Below, piece after piece: positions 1 to 5,833 of a stretch of DNA of 9,541 nt. Within the stretch, counting starts at the first letter, position 1. Each line of letters starts with the position of its first letter. Source of the DNA: an uncultured Candidatus Saccharibacteria bacterium. GTDB lineage: Bacteria; Patescibacteriota; Saccharimonadia; Saccharimonadales; Saccharimonadaceae. The DNA lies in the NCBI GenBank assembly GCA_948571325.1, contig CAOZKB010000033.1:1-9541 (forward strand), given 5' to 3'. A program made the position numbers and the translations under genes. The notes beneath the pieces are model-generated. The model saw only the letters and a list, made by a program, of their open reading frames with translations. It was not told the DNA's origin and searched no databases.

Positions 1-935
1 TAGCTAAGCTTGCAGACGGGAATTGTTGGATGACGCAGAATTTGGCTTATGATTTGAAGGCTGGGCAGAAGTTAACCAGTGCGGATACGGACATTACCGT
101 GGGTGGGACTTGGACGGTGCCAGCCGAAGGGACGACCAGCGGGGAGGTGCCGGAGAAGAAAAATACGCCAAGCGCTACCACGGCTTATTCGTGGAATTTG
201 GGTTGGCCTTATGTTTTAAAGACACCAGCCATTCGGACGGATTGTTCGGCTAATAGTGGTGATAATTTTGAACAATGTGATAATTTGCAACCGGTGAAGG
301 GGTGGCGTCCAACATGGGTGGCACAGGATTTGGTCGAGGATAACAAGAGTTCGTATTCGGCGATAAATGTAATTGAACGTACCTACGATGCGCATTACGT
401 GCTGGGGAATTTTTATCAGTGGGAGGCGGCAACGGCGGGGAGTGGTCATAGCGTTTCAGGCACTAGCGCAGGAGCGGAAAGTGATCCAGCGAAATTTAAT
501 GAAGCACCGCAGAGTATTTGTCCTAAGGGGTGGGGATTGCCAAAATCTGGCAAAAATTTAGTGGAATCTTCTGCTCTTTACGGTTTGCCTTATGATCGGG
601 ACGATAGTTTTTATGCTTTGGTTAAGGCTTATGGTTATGGAGTTGATCAGGTAGAATATGTTCCAAATAACGGTAATGCTTATACGGCTATTTTAACAAA
701 TGGCTTGCAAAATGTGTTTGAGGCACCAATGTATTTTGTAGTCAATGGTCTTATTCATCCGATAGATGGCTATATGGCTAAAGTCGGATTTACTGGTGGC
801 TATTGGTCGTCTACGCCGTTTGCGACTGGACCTTATGTAAATTACCTTAGTATGAATAATGACTCTTATGCTATGGCGCTGGCTGATGGGTTTTCTGGAT
901 GGCATGCTATTGAAGTGCGGTGTCTGGCGCGGTAG
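1..935 (+). CDS. FISUMP-domain surface protein, 5'-truncated by window edge
   Basis: The frame is open from the first complete codon (position 3), reading AKLADGNCWMTQNL, so the ATG at 30 is internal and the true start lies outside the window. This block is the classic beginning of a Fibrobacter succinogenes major paralogous (FISUMP) domain, common in large exported-protein families of Saccharibacteria. Further family marks are CPKGWGLPKSG (from about residue 173 of the visible part), GGYWSSTPF near the C-terminus and the terminal EVRCLAR, a variant of the usual FSVRCL ending. Aromatic, Gly, Ser and Asn content is high, as expected for an extracellular C-type-lectin-like fold. No signal peptide can be seen because the N-terminus is missing. 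The function is not established; a cell-surface binding role in host attachment is an inference. The stop is TAG. Confidence 0.85.
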   Translation, partial: AKLADGNCWMTQNLAYDLKAGQKLTSADTDITVGGTWTVPAEGTTSGEVPEKKNTPSATTAYSWNLGWPYVLKTPAIRTDCSANSGDNFEQCDNLQPVKGWRPTWVAQDLVEDNKSSYSAINVIERTYDAHYVLGNFYQWEAATAGSGHSVSGTSAGAESDPAKFNEAPQSICPKGWGLPKSGKNLVESSALYGLPYDRDDSFYALVKAYGYGVDQVEYVPNNGNAYTAILTNGLQNVFEAPMYFVVNGLIHPIDGYMAKVGFTGGYWSSTPFATGPYVNYLSMNNDSYAMALADGFSGWHAIEVRCLAR

Positions 936-948
936 AGTTTGAGTGCAC

Positions 949-977
949 AAAAAGGGCTTTGCTTATAGCAAAGCCCT
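949..977 (-). terminator. Rho-independent terminator of rpsT
   Basis: Perfect 10-bp stem AGGGCTTTGC/GCAAAGCCCT with a 5-nt loop (963-967). On the minus strand it is followed directly by a run of five T, so it terminates rpsT. The plus side has no T-run, so any effect on the convergent FISUMP gene ending at 935 would rest on the hairpin alone. Confidence 0.85.
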
Positions 978-1018
978 GCATTGGCCGTTGGTTGTCTGTA
1001 ATGTTTGCGAGTAGGGAA

Positions 1019-1345
1019 TTAGGCAGTGGCGGCAGTTTTTTTGGTCGTGGTTTTGGTGCTGGAGGATTTAGTTTTGGTAGCTTTTTCAGCTTTGACTGGA
1101 GCAGGCTTGGCGGCTTTGGCATATTTTGCGAGAGCAGCTTTGCGGCGAGAGGCTGTGTTTTTCTTCATAAGGTCTTTCTTGACAGCCTTGTCATATTCGG
1201 ACTGGGCTTTGGAAAGATTTTCTGGGGTAGGGTTAGCCTTGAAAGCTTTTAGGGCAGCTTTGATGGTCTTCTTGATTTCTTGATTGTGAGCGGTGCGCTT
1301 TTCGGCTTGGCGTGCAGCCTTTTTTGCAGATTTGATAATCGGCAT
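1019..1345 (-). CDS. rpsT: 30S ribosomal protein S20
   Basis: This protein binds 16S rRNA in the body of the 30S subunit and helps early assembly. It has 108 residues, starting MPIIKSAKKAARQAEKRTAHN, with the family's two long basic helices and a second core block around KKDLMKKNTASRRKAALAKYA. The S20 core ends near residue 80. The remaining ~28 residues are a low-complexity Lys/Thr/Ala tail (TKSSSTKTTTKKTAATA), longer than the ~87-residue E. coli protein; such basic tails are common in S20. An AGAGG ribosome-binding sequence lies 12 nt before the ATG. The gene is a single-gene unit with its own promoter (1397-1425) and terminator (949-977). An overlapping plus-strand frame is a shadow of this Ala/Lys-rich gene. 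Confidence 0.96.
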   Translation of the reverse strand: MPIIKSAKKAARQAEKRTAHNQEIKKTIKAALKAFKANPTPENLSKAQSEYDKAVKKDLMKKNTASRRKAALAKYAKAAKPAPVKAEKATKTKSSSTKTTTKKTAATA

Positions 1346-1396
1346 AAAATGATATTTCCTCTGAGGTTAGTTTGATATTTGATAATACTTTAAGTA

Positions 1397-1425
1397 ATTA
1401 TACCTGATTGAGCGGGGAATGTAAA
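1397..1425 (-). promoter_or_regulatory. rpsT promoter
   Basis: Reading the minus strand, TTTACA (1425-1420), a 17-nt spacer and a perfect TATAAT (1402-1397) form a strong sigma70-type promoter. The expected transcription start is near 1390, giving a leader of about 45 nt before the rpsT ATG. Confidence 0.8.
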
Positions 1426-1495
1426 GGGTTTTAGGGGATTTTGTTGAAAAGGGGCGTGATAGAGGCGATACTGGGGAAGATTTTATGGATAAGGC

Positions 1496-1524
1496 TTGAC
1501 TTTATTTAGAATCTGTACTACACT
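1496..1524 (+). promoter_or_regulatory. Sigma70-type promoter upstream of the 1814 gene
   Basis: TTGACT (1496-1501), a 17-nt spacer and TACACT (1519-1524). The architecture matches the promoter at 7714 (TTGACA-17-TACAAT). It points away from the rpsT promoter. The predicted start near 1531 would give the 1814 gene an unusually long leader of about 280 nt. Confidence 0.6.
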
Positions 1525-1535
1525 TGATAGTGTAG
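1518..1535 (+). promoter_or_regulatory. Inverted repeat overlapping the -10 (possible operator)
   Basis: CTACACT TGAT AGTGTAG is a perfect 7-bp inverted repeat with a 4-nt centre. Its left half contains the -10 hexamer and its right half covers the predicted start. A dyad here is well placed for a dimeric repressor, but no regulator is encoded nearby and chance cannot be excluded. Confidence 0.4.
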
Positions 1536-1582
1536 GCTGGGGTATTGTGTCTTAACGCTATTTGACAGTAAAGGAGGAAGCT

Positions 1583-1675
1583 TTGTACAGGGGTGATTTG
1601 TATATGAATGCGAGTTGGCGTACAGGGCAGTATAATTTGATATTAGGAAGGTGGGAAGTAAGAGCGTTAGCATAA
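1583..1675 (+). CDS. Possible 30-codon leader ORF (TTG start)
   Basis: An excellent Shine-Dalgarno sequence (AAGGAGG, 1571-1577) lies 5 nt before a TTG that opens a 30-codon frame ending in TAA. An in-frame ATG at 1604 is the alternative start. The peptide is not recognised; it has three Trp/Tyr-rich patches and no signal or membrane segment. It lies in the long leader of the 1814 gene. Its end overlaps one strand of a potential long-range helix (1552-1559 with 1663-1670), so translating it could change leader folding. The strong SD is the only real support; the TTG start and short length keep confidence low. Confidence 0.3.
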   Translation: MYRGDLYMNASWRTGQYNLILGRWEVRALA

Positions 1676-1813
1676 TATGGGGAGCCGAAGAACCTTTAAA
1701 TTTTGTTGGATCGATGATAGCTAAGATTGGGAGATAGATTTGGCAGAAGCAGAAGGTTTGGTAACTGATTGGCGAGATTCATAGCGTAGGGAAAGTGCGC
1801 TAAAGGAGAAAAT

Positions 1814-2488
1814 ATGATTGAAGTTGCTGAAATTAAGGGGAGAATTGATGAGAAGGACAATGACTATCAGGCGGCGCGAGCTCGTTGGGAGGAACGGGCA
1901 CGGAATGCGGAGATGGCGATGATTGAGCAGTGTGGAATGCTGACTCAATTACCAGGCGCAGAAGTAGTGTTGAAAAACACCGAGTCTGATTTGTATCAAA
2001 TCGCAGTATTACTGGGTTTTGGTGATACACGAGGGCTTTTGAGGGAGACGTTGAAGGCTTATAATCCGATTACTAATAATGATCGGTTTAGGAGTGATAA
2101 GCATGAGATTGTCTTTGGCGGGGCTGTATTAGTGTTACCAGCGGAAGAGAATAGGAAAACGTACGAATTCCATGGTGGACTGCAGGTGGCCTATCGAGAG
2201 ACGGTCTATGCGCCGGAAACTGGGCGCAAATATAGAATTTATGTTCTGAGTCGGGAGCTGAAGGATGGCGAGTTTTCGATGCAATGCACCCAAAGCGGAG
2301 TATGGCTGAAAGTAAGTAAGGTAGGTTCAGCTTGGACGTTGAGGTTGGTTCCGTCGAAAAGGTTGAATGGCAAAGCCGTACAGGACTTTACGCTTTGGGT
2401 GCGATATTTGAAATCGGCACAAGAGCGGAGTCAGCATCCGGAGCCGGCGAGGACGAAGTTATGCTCGTCTAATTATTATTCAGAGTAA
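1814..2488 (+). CDS. Hypothetical protein with coiled-coil N-terminus and LysM-like segment
   Basis: 224 residues. The start is supported by AAAGGAG ending 5 nt before the ATG. Residues 1-45 are charged and helical (ARARWEERARNAEMAM), a likely short coiled coil. Residues 51-109 resemble a stretched LysM module: VVLKNTESDLYQIAVLLGF, then LKAYNPITNNDRF, then IVFGGAVLVLP, matching the family pattern of a hydrophobic start, SIA-like helix, N-P-x-I-x-N-P turn and G-x-x-L-x-(I/V)-P end. A ~10-residue insertion precedes the last strand, so the match is degenerate. The C-terminal half (about 118-205) looks beta-rich and is not recognised. There is no signal peptide or membrane segment, which is odd for a peptidoglycan-binding protein. 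It is followed by a palindrome, hairpin and terminator and so appears monocistronic. Confidence 0.7.
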   Translation: MIEVAEIKGRIDEKDNDYQAARARWEERARNAEMAMIEQCGMLTQLPGAEVVLKNTESDLYQIAVLLGFGDTRGLLRETLKAYNPITNNDRFRSDKHEIVFGGAVLVLPAEENRKTYEFHGGLQVAYRETVYAPETGRKYRIYVLSRELKDGEFSMQCTQSGVWLKVSKVGSAWTLRLVPSKRLNGKAVQDFTLWVRYLKSAQERSQHPEPARTKLCSSNYYSE

Positions 2489-2502
2489 CAGGCCTAGGCC
2501 TG
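2489..2502. repeat. 14-bp perfect palindrome
   Basis: CAGGCCTAGGCCTG begins at the first base after the TAA of the 1814 gene and is fully self-complementary. It has no loop, so it is more likely a DNA-level protein site than an RNA hairpin. Confidence 0.7.
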
Positions 2503-2506
2503 TGGA

Positions 2507-2529
2507 CATATAATGCTCTGCATTATATG
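2507..2529 (+). repeat. 10-bp hairpin, 3-nt loop
   Basis: CATATAATGC TCT GCATTATATG is a perfect 10-bp inverted repeat 4 nt after the palindrome. No T-run follows, so it is not a canonical terminator. It may protect the 3' end or bind a protein. Confidence 0.6.
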
Positions 2530-2564
2530 AGGGTGTTTAGTGGCGTCGACGATACAACGAGAAG

Positions 2565-2592
2565 AGCCTGGAGCGAAATGCTTCGGGCTTTT
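2565..2592 (+). terminator. Rho-independent terminator after the 1814 gene
   Basis: AGCCTGGAGC / GCTTCGGGCT forms a 10-bp stem (two G-T pairs) with a 5-nt loop, followed by TTTT. It ends 11 nt before the -10 of the next promoter, so the two transcription units are packed tightly. Confidence 0.75.
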
Positions 2593-2601
2593 AATGTTTA
2601 T

Positions 2602-2615
2602 GATATAATTGGGGT
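2602..2615 (+). promoter_or_regulatory. Leaderless extended -10 promoter of the YgjV-like gene
   Basis: A perfect TATAAT (2604-2609), preceded by TG-N-like TGA (extended -10), lies only 6 nt before the ATG at 2616. The expected start of transcription is at or next to the A of the ATG, and there is no Shine-Dalgarno sequence. There is no clear -35 at 17 nt. Confidence 0.6.
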
Positions 2616-3188
2616 ATGGAAATTACTGCAATGTATATTTGGTCACAGATTTTTACGGTGATTGAGTATGCGCTACTGGGGGCGTCGTATTTGGCGAAGA
2701 ACCGTAAGGCGATTGTAGCGCTAGATATTGGCTCAATGGCGACAGGAATTATTGCGTTTATTCTGCTAGGAGCGGATTTGGGTATGGCGATGTCAGTGAT
2801 AATTTTGCTGGCGAATTTTTATTATTTGTGGGACGAGTCGGTACATAGTGAAAAAGAGCGGAAGAAGTATCATGTGCGGGATTATGTAATTTTGACGGTG
2901 GTGTTGGTGGGAATTGCGCTAGTGACAATTTGGACGTATGAAGGGCCGTTGAGTTTGATGTCGGTGGCGGCAACGGCGTTATATGAAATTTCGATTTGGC
3001 AAAAGAGCACGAAAGTGTATAAGTTCTTGGGGATACCGGTGGCGTTTTGTTGGATGACTTATAACGGATTTGAGCGGTCGGTGTTTGGAGTGCTGTGCGA
3101 AATGGTGATGTTTATTACATCGATTGTGGGTTATGTGCGAGAAATTAAAGCGGGGAAGAAGCGAAAAGCGGCAAGGAGAAAAAAGTAG
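2616..3188 (+). CDS. YgjV-family inner membrane protein
   Basis: 190 residues, close to the usual ~180 of the YgjV/DUF family. About six or seven membrane segments are visible (roughly 9-26, 32-52, 56-72, 89-108, 112-128, 134-150, 152-173). Family-like features are the N-terminal pattern SQIFTVIEYALLGASYLAKNRK, the central LANFYYLWDE and the C-terminal WQKSTK..LGIPVAFCWMTYNGFERSVFG..CE. The protein ends in a very basic cytoplasmic tail (KAGKKRKAARRKK), consistent with positive-inside topology. The function of the family is unknown; its arrangement of paired three-helix halves resembles small solute transporters, but no substrate can be assigned. ATG at 2631 is an alternative start. Its stop overlaps the start of the next gene by one base, so the two are probably translationally coupled. 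Confidence 0.75.
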   Translation: MEITAMYIWSQIFTVIEYALLGASYLAKNRKAIVALDIGSMATGIIAFILLGADLGMAMSVIILLANFYYLWDESVHSEKERKKYHVRDYVILTVVLVGIALVTIWTYEGPLSLMSVAATALYEISIWQKSTKVYKFLGIPVAFCWMTYNGFERSVFGVLCEMVMFITSIVGYVREIKAGKKRKAARRKK

Positions 3189-3589
3189 TGAAAGTTTTGG
3201 TATCGGTGATAGTCGGCGTAGGAGTGGTAGCATTTGCGATTTGGGCGTTTTTTGGGCAGTTTCCGGGAGATGAAGAGCTGGCGCATCGGATGAGAACGTA
3301 CATGCAGGAGGGGATGGAGATGTACGAGGAGCGCTTGGTGGGGGGCGAGGAAGTGATTGGTACAGGGCGGTTTGGTGATTTGACACCGCGGCGAGATCAG
3401 TTGGTGAAGTATTTGGAACGAAAATATACCTTACATAATCGGCGGGAAGTGACGGTGGTGTGTTGGGGTAGTGGCGACCGGATGGTGGCGAGTGGCCAGG
3501 GATCGGGGTGTTGGATGGAGTTGAGCGACGGTTCGGTATGTGATGAGGGGGTAGTGAAGTGCTTGAAGAAGGCGGAGAAATTGAAGTAA
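3188..3589 (+). CDS. Small signal-anchored hypothetical protein
   Basis: 133 residues from a GTG whose first base is the last base of the upstream TAG (TAGTG). AAGGAG sits 9 nt before it within the end of the YgjV-like gene. Residues 3-22 form one membrane segment or uncleaved signal (VLVSVIVGVGVVAFAIWAFF), so the rest likely lies outside the membrane. That part has an acidic helical region (27-52), a basic stretch (61-86), and four Cys at 92, 108, 118 and 125 in a Gly/Ser-rich setting (GSGCWMELSDGSVCDEG). The Cys spacing could allow disulfides if exported. No family is recognised. Coupling to the YgjV-like gene suggests a shared membrane function. The long reverse-strand frame covering 2979-3611 is a compositional shadow. 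Confidence 0.7.
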   Translation: MKVLVSVIVGVGVVAFAIWAFFGQFPGDEELAHRMRTYMQEGMEMYEERLVGGEEVIGTGRFGDLTPRRDQLVKYLERKYTLHNRREVTVVCWGSGDRMVASGQGSGCWMELSDGSVCDEGVVKCLKKAEKLK

Positions 3590-3693
3590 AGTTTCTTGAA
3601 TAGTTTTTCATTGGTGGCTAGTACGGGATGCTGGCTTAGTAATGAGCAATTACCAGCAGAAAGTTTTTACAAACTCCCTTTTCATCCCTCCCC

Positions 3694-4117
3694 CTACAGT
3701 ACTAGACAGCGGACGGAGAAAGCGCGGGCGTGGTTATTGCTATGGGAAAGGACGACATGAGCGCTATTAAAATTCTGAGCGTAGGCGCTTGAAGCACCGG
3801 GGTATGCAGTAGAGGCCCAATAGAAGCTATTGTAGCCTAGATCCCGCGTAGAACCGTACCATGGGTAGACGTAGCCCCCACGGACAAAGGACGGGGAAAG
3901 CATAAAACTGCGCTGCCCTATGTACTGGATTTACTTTATCGTTTTCATATACTCTCAACGTATAGTTTGCATGCCAGCCAGTTGAATTAGTGGCTTGCGC
4001 AGTGTCAGACCATTCATAGCCTTCCTGACCTGCATTGCATAAAAAACCAACTTGGAATATCGGATATCCACTACGCACAAAGTAGAGGGAAGGGAAAGGA
4101 GTATAGTTTTTGAGTCT
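3694..4117 (-). pseudogene. Remnant of two tandem FISUMP C-terminal segments, out of frame
   Basis: The minus strand holds two consecutive copies of the C-terminal part of a FISUMP domain. Copy 1 begins after an in-frame stop at 4118-4120 and reads through FVRSGYP...GYEWSDTA...FYAFPVLC (about 4114-3886). It then runs on in its own frame to a stop near 3827. Copy 2 lies in a second frame (3903-3694) and reads SPSFVRGGYVYPWYG...FYWASTAYP...ARAFSVRCLVL, ending at TAG. The start of copy 2 overlaps the end of copy 1 in a different reading frame. The N-terminal half with the DGNCWMTQNL block and a signal peptide are absent. No start codon with a Shine-Dalgarno sequence is visible. The block sits directly downstream of tRNA-Val. 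The coding strand is C-rich, unlike the neighbours. I read it as a recombination remnant; a silent donor cassette is an alternative. Confidence 0.75.
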
Positions 4118-4125
4118 TTAAAAAT

Positions 4126-4155
4126 AAAAAATGGGAACTGGCGTTCCTATTTTTT
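4126..4155 (-). terminator. Bidirectional hairpin terminator downstream of tRNA-Val
   Basis: GGAAC TGGC GTTCC (4134-4147) is extended by a G-T pair, a T-A pair and six A-T pairs. This gives an A-rich upstream and T-rich downstream side on both strands. It lies about 10 nt past the tRNA 3' end and separates it from the FISUMP remnant. Confidence 0.75.
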
Positions 4156-4164
4156 TGGGGGTTC

Positions 4165-4241
4165 TGGTGGGTCGCGAGGGGCTCGAACCCCCGACCTCCT
4201 CGGTGTAAACGAGGCGCTCTAGCCAACTGAGCTAGCGACCC
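4165..4241 (-). tRNA. tRNA-Val (anticodon UAC)
   Basis: The minus strand gives a complete cloverleaf. The acceptor GGGTCGC (4241-4235) pairs with GCGACCC. The D-arm includes GCTC..GAGC. The anticodon stem CCTCG/CGAGG carries loop TTTACAC, giving anticodon TAC. The T-arm is GGGGG TTCGAGC CCCTC. The discriminator is A, and the CCA end is encoded (4167-4165). It decodes GUA and other Val codons by wobble. It has its own promoter and a strong terminator. Confidence 0.95.
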
Positions 4242-4256
4242 GGATGGATTATTTAT

Positions 4257-4285
4257 ATTATAGCATAGTTTAGAGATCTTGTGGA
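4257..4285 (-). promoter_or_regulatory. tRNA-Val promoter
   Basis: On the minus strand a perfect TATAAT (4262-4257) lies 15 nt before the tRNA 5' end. TCCACA (4285-4280), matching 4 of 6 bases of the -35 consensus, is 17 nt further upstream. Confidence 0.55.
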
Positions 4286-4435
4286 GAAATTGGACGAAAA
4301 TGTGGGGATGTGGTAGGCTTAGGATAAGTTCTGATGGAGGCAGGACGGAGAATGTGAAGTTTTCGCAGGGCAGTAGTGGCGGAAAGTGGGGTGTAGACAT
4401 AGTAAATTATGGACATTAACAAGGAGGGAAGATGT

Positions 4436-5293
4436 ATGAGTAGACCGAAAAAGGATGAGCAGATTGAATTACGTCAGGATATGGAGAAGGATTTAATTGG
4501 TCATACGCAGGAGGAAACTTATAATTCTGTAACTGGCACATGTGGTAAAGGAACGGTTGAATATGGGGAAGACAAGGTTTTGCCGGGTAGAATTTATAAT
4601 ATTGATAAAATGTATTATGAATTAAAGGGATTCTTTTGGGGCGTAGGAATGCTTGATGCTTTGAGGGCAATGGAATATATGCTGCGAAGGCATGATAGGC
4701 ATTATCGAGATGGAGGTCAGCCGTATGCTGTGCATCCACTGGGAATGGCGATACATGCAATGCAATTATATAGTGGCTATCCGAAGTTTATCACTGAGGT
4801 TTTATTCAAGACGATATTTTTGCATGATGTGCGTGAAGATGAAGAACGAGAGATTCAGGAATTACCTTTTGACCGGGAGTCGCAGACTAATGTGGATTTA
4901 ATGACGGTGACACGATTTAAGCGTGATACAAAATTTTCGATTAAATTGCGTTATGCGGAAGGATTGTGTAAAAATGTCACGGTAGTGATTGCTAAACTTT
5001 TGGACATTATTAATAATTTATCTTCAATGGTGGGGATTTTCCCGGATCAAAAGATTCGCAAGAATATTGTAGAGAAGGACGAACTTTTTATGTCAGTGTT
5101 TGAAAAAGCGCAGAAGGACTTTGGAGAGGCGTCGTGCTTGATTGAAATGCTGGTGGATGAAGTGCATAGGTTGCTGGATATTTTGGCATTGGTGTATGGG
5201 GTAAAATTGAGAGATGAGAATTTTGTCAATTCGCCGAAATCTAAGAATTATGCGTATTTAATTGGTCTTGACGAGGTGGAACAGTGTGTATGA
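4436..5293 (+). CDS. HD-domain (p)ppGpp hydrolase-like protein (RelA/SpoT HD family)
   Basis: Family members hydrolyse the 3'-pyrophosphate of (p)ppGpp in an Mn-dependent reaction. The start at 4436 is chosen over the in-frame ATG at 4409 because AAGGAGGG (4421-4428) sits 7 nt before 4436 and inside the longer version. In the 285-residue product the RelA/SpoT HD signature is ordered as expected: R91-DGGQPY-AVH100P, H130-D131 with E134-D135 (FLHDVREDE), VTRFKRD (158-164) in place of the V.x.TK block, and KLLD190IINN194. The last block preserves the D-x3-N spacing of the family's KLADRxHN motif. No nucleotide synthetase, TGS or ACT domain follows, so it resembles small alarmone hydrolases rather than full-length RSH proteins. 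Residues 1-60 are polar and unrecognised. Activity and substrate are inferred. No clear promoter was seen. Confidence 0.75.
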   Translation: MSRPKKDEQIELRQDMEKDLIGHTQEETYNSVTGTCGKGTVEYGEDKVLPGRIYNIDKMYYELKGFFWGVGMLDALRAMEYMLRRHDRHYRDGGQPYAVHPLGMAIHAMQLYSGYPKFITEVLFKTIFLHDVREDEEREIQELPFDRESQTNVDLMTVTRFKRDTKFSIKLRYAEGLCKNVTVVIAKLLDIINNLSSMVGIFPDQKIRKNIVEKDELFMSVFEKAQKDFGEASCLIEMLVDEVHRLLDILALVYGVKLRDENFVNSPKSKNYAYLIGLDEVEQCV

Positions 5294-5308
5294 TGTGATC
5301 TGTAATAG

Positions 5309-5731
5309 ATGTACAAATGCGGTGAAAATGTTTATGCTTGGTTGAAGAAGCCCGTGAAAGTGGTGGCAGATTTGTTGACTGAATTTGACGGGTATGAGCA
5401 ATTGCGTGTGTTGGATTTGGGCTGTGGAATTGGGCGGAATATTTGGCTGATTTTGCAGCGTTTTAAAGATATTGATTGTCAGATTGATGCGGTGGATAGT
5501 TTGGAAAGTGCTATAAAAGGATTGATGGAACGAGCGAAAGAGTTGGGCGTAGGTGGTTATGTGAAGCCAATTTTGGGATTTGTGGATGAGTATGTAATAG
5601 GGGAAAATAGTTATGATTTGATTTTGGCAATTTCAATTTTGGAGCATGTGGCGAATAAGGAAATTTTCACGCAGAAACTATTTGAGCTAAGGGACGGAAT
5701 GCAAAAGCCATTAACTTGGGTCAGGGGCTGA
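5309..5731 (+). pseudogene. Class I SAM-dependent methyltransferase, probably truncated
   Basis: 140 residues with an intact SAM-binding half: VLDLGCGIGRN (34-44, motif I), an acidic end of strand 2 at IDAVDS (59-64), and SYDLILAISILEHV (101-114, strand 4). After FTQKLFELRDG (120-130), where relatives carry strands 5-7, the frame ends in an unrelated KPLTWVRG and a TGA. The usual second half is missing. Upstream, in-frame TAA and TAG stand directly before the ATG and no Shine-Dalgarno sequence is visible. The opening YKCGENVYAWLKKP looks like the interior of a family N-terminus, so both ends may be lost. It lies 15 nt after the HD gene. A short active methyltransferase cannot be excluded; the substrate is unknown. 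Confidence 0.6.
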
Positions 5732-5773
5732 GGAGTGACCGGAGTGCGTAATTACCATTGATGTAAAATTATA

Positions 5774-5782
5774 TGGTATAAT
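5774..5782 (+). promoter_or_regulatory. thrS promoter (extended -10)
   Basis: TGG followed by a perfect TATAAT (5777-5782) gives an extended -10. There is no good -35 at 17 nt. The predicted start near 5789 leaves a leader of about 45 nt, too short for a T-box. As in the promoter at 2604, a GGGG run follows shortly after. Confidence 0.6.
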
Positions 5783-5833
5783 GTAGGGGTAAAATAATTT
5801 TGGGCAAGATTTTGTTCAAGGAAAGGGTAAAGC

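Noticed and set aside
1026..1283. Plus-strand frames over rpsT (85 and 110 codons)
   Set aside because: They are mirror frames of the Lys/Ala-rich S20 gene, which has a clear family match, promoter and terminator.
2979..3611. 210-codon open frame on the minus strand
   Set aside because: It lies across two well-supported plus-strand genes. Its Pro/Ser/His-rich product is what the reverse of G-rich coding sequence gives, and it has no ribosome-binding site.
3630..3657. Terminator after the 3188 gene (GCTGG/CCAGC)
   Set aside because: Only a 5-bp stem with a long imperfect interior and no T-run directly after; not strong enough to call.
4071..4400. 109-codon minus-strand frame
   Set aside because: It runs through the tRNA-Val gene and its terminator, so it cannot be a real protein gene.
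4409..4435. Longer start of the HD protein at ATG 4409
   Set aside because: The strong AAGGAGGG lies inside this extension and is ideally spaced for 4436.
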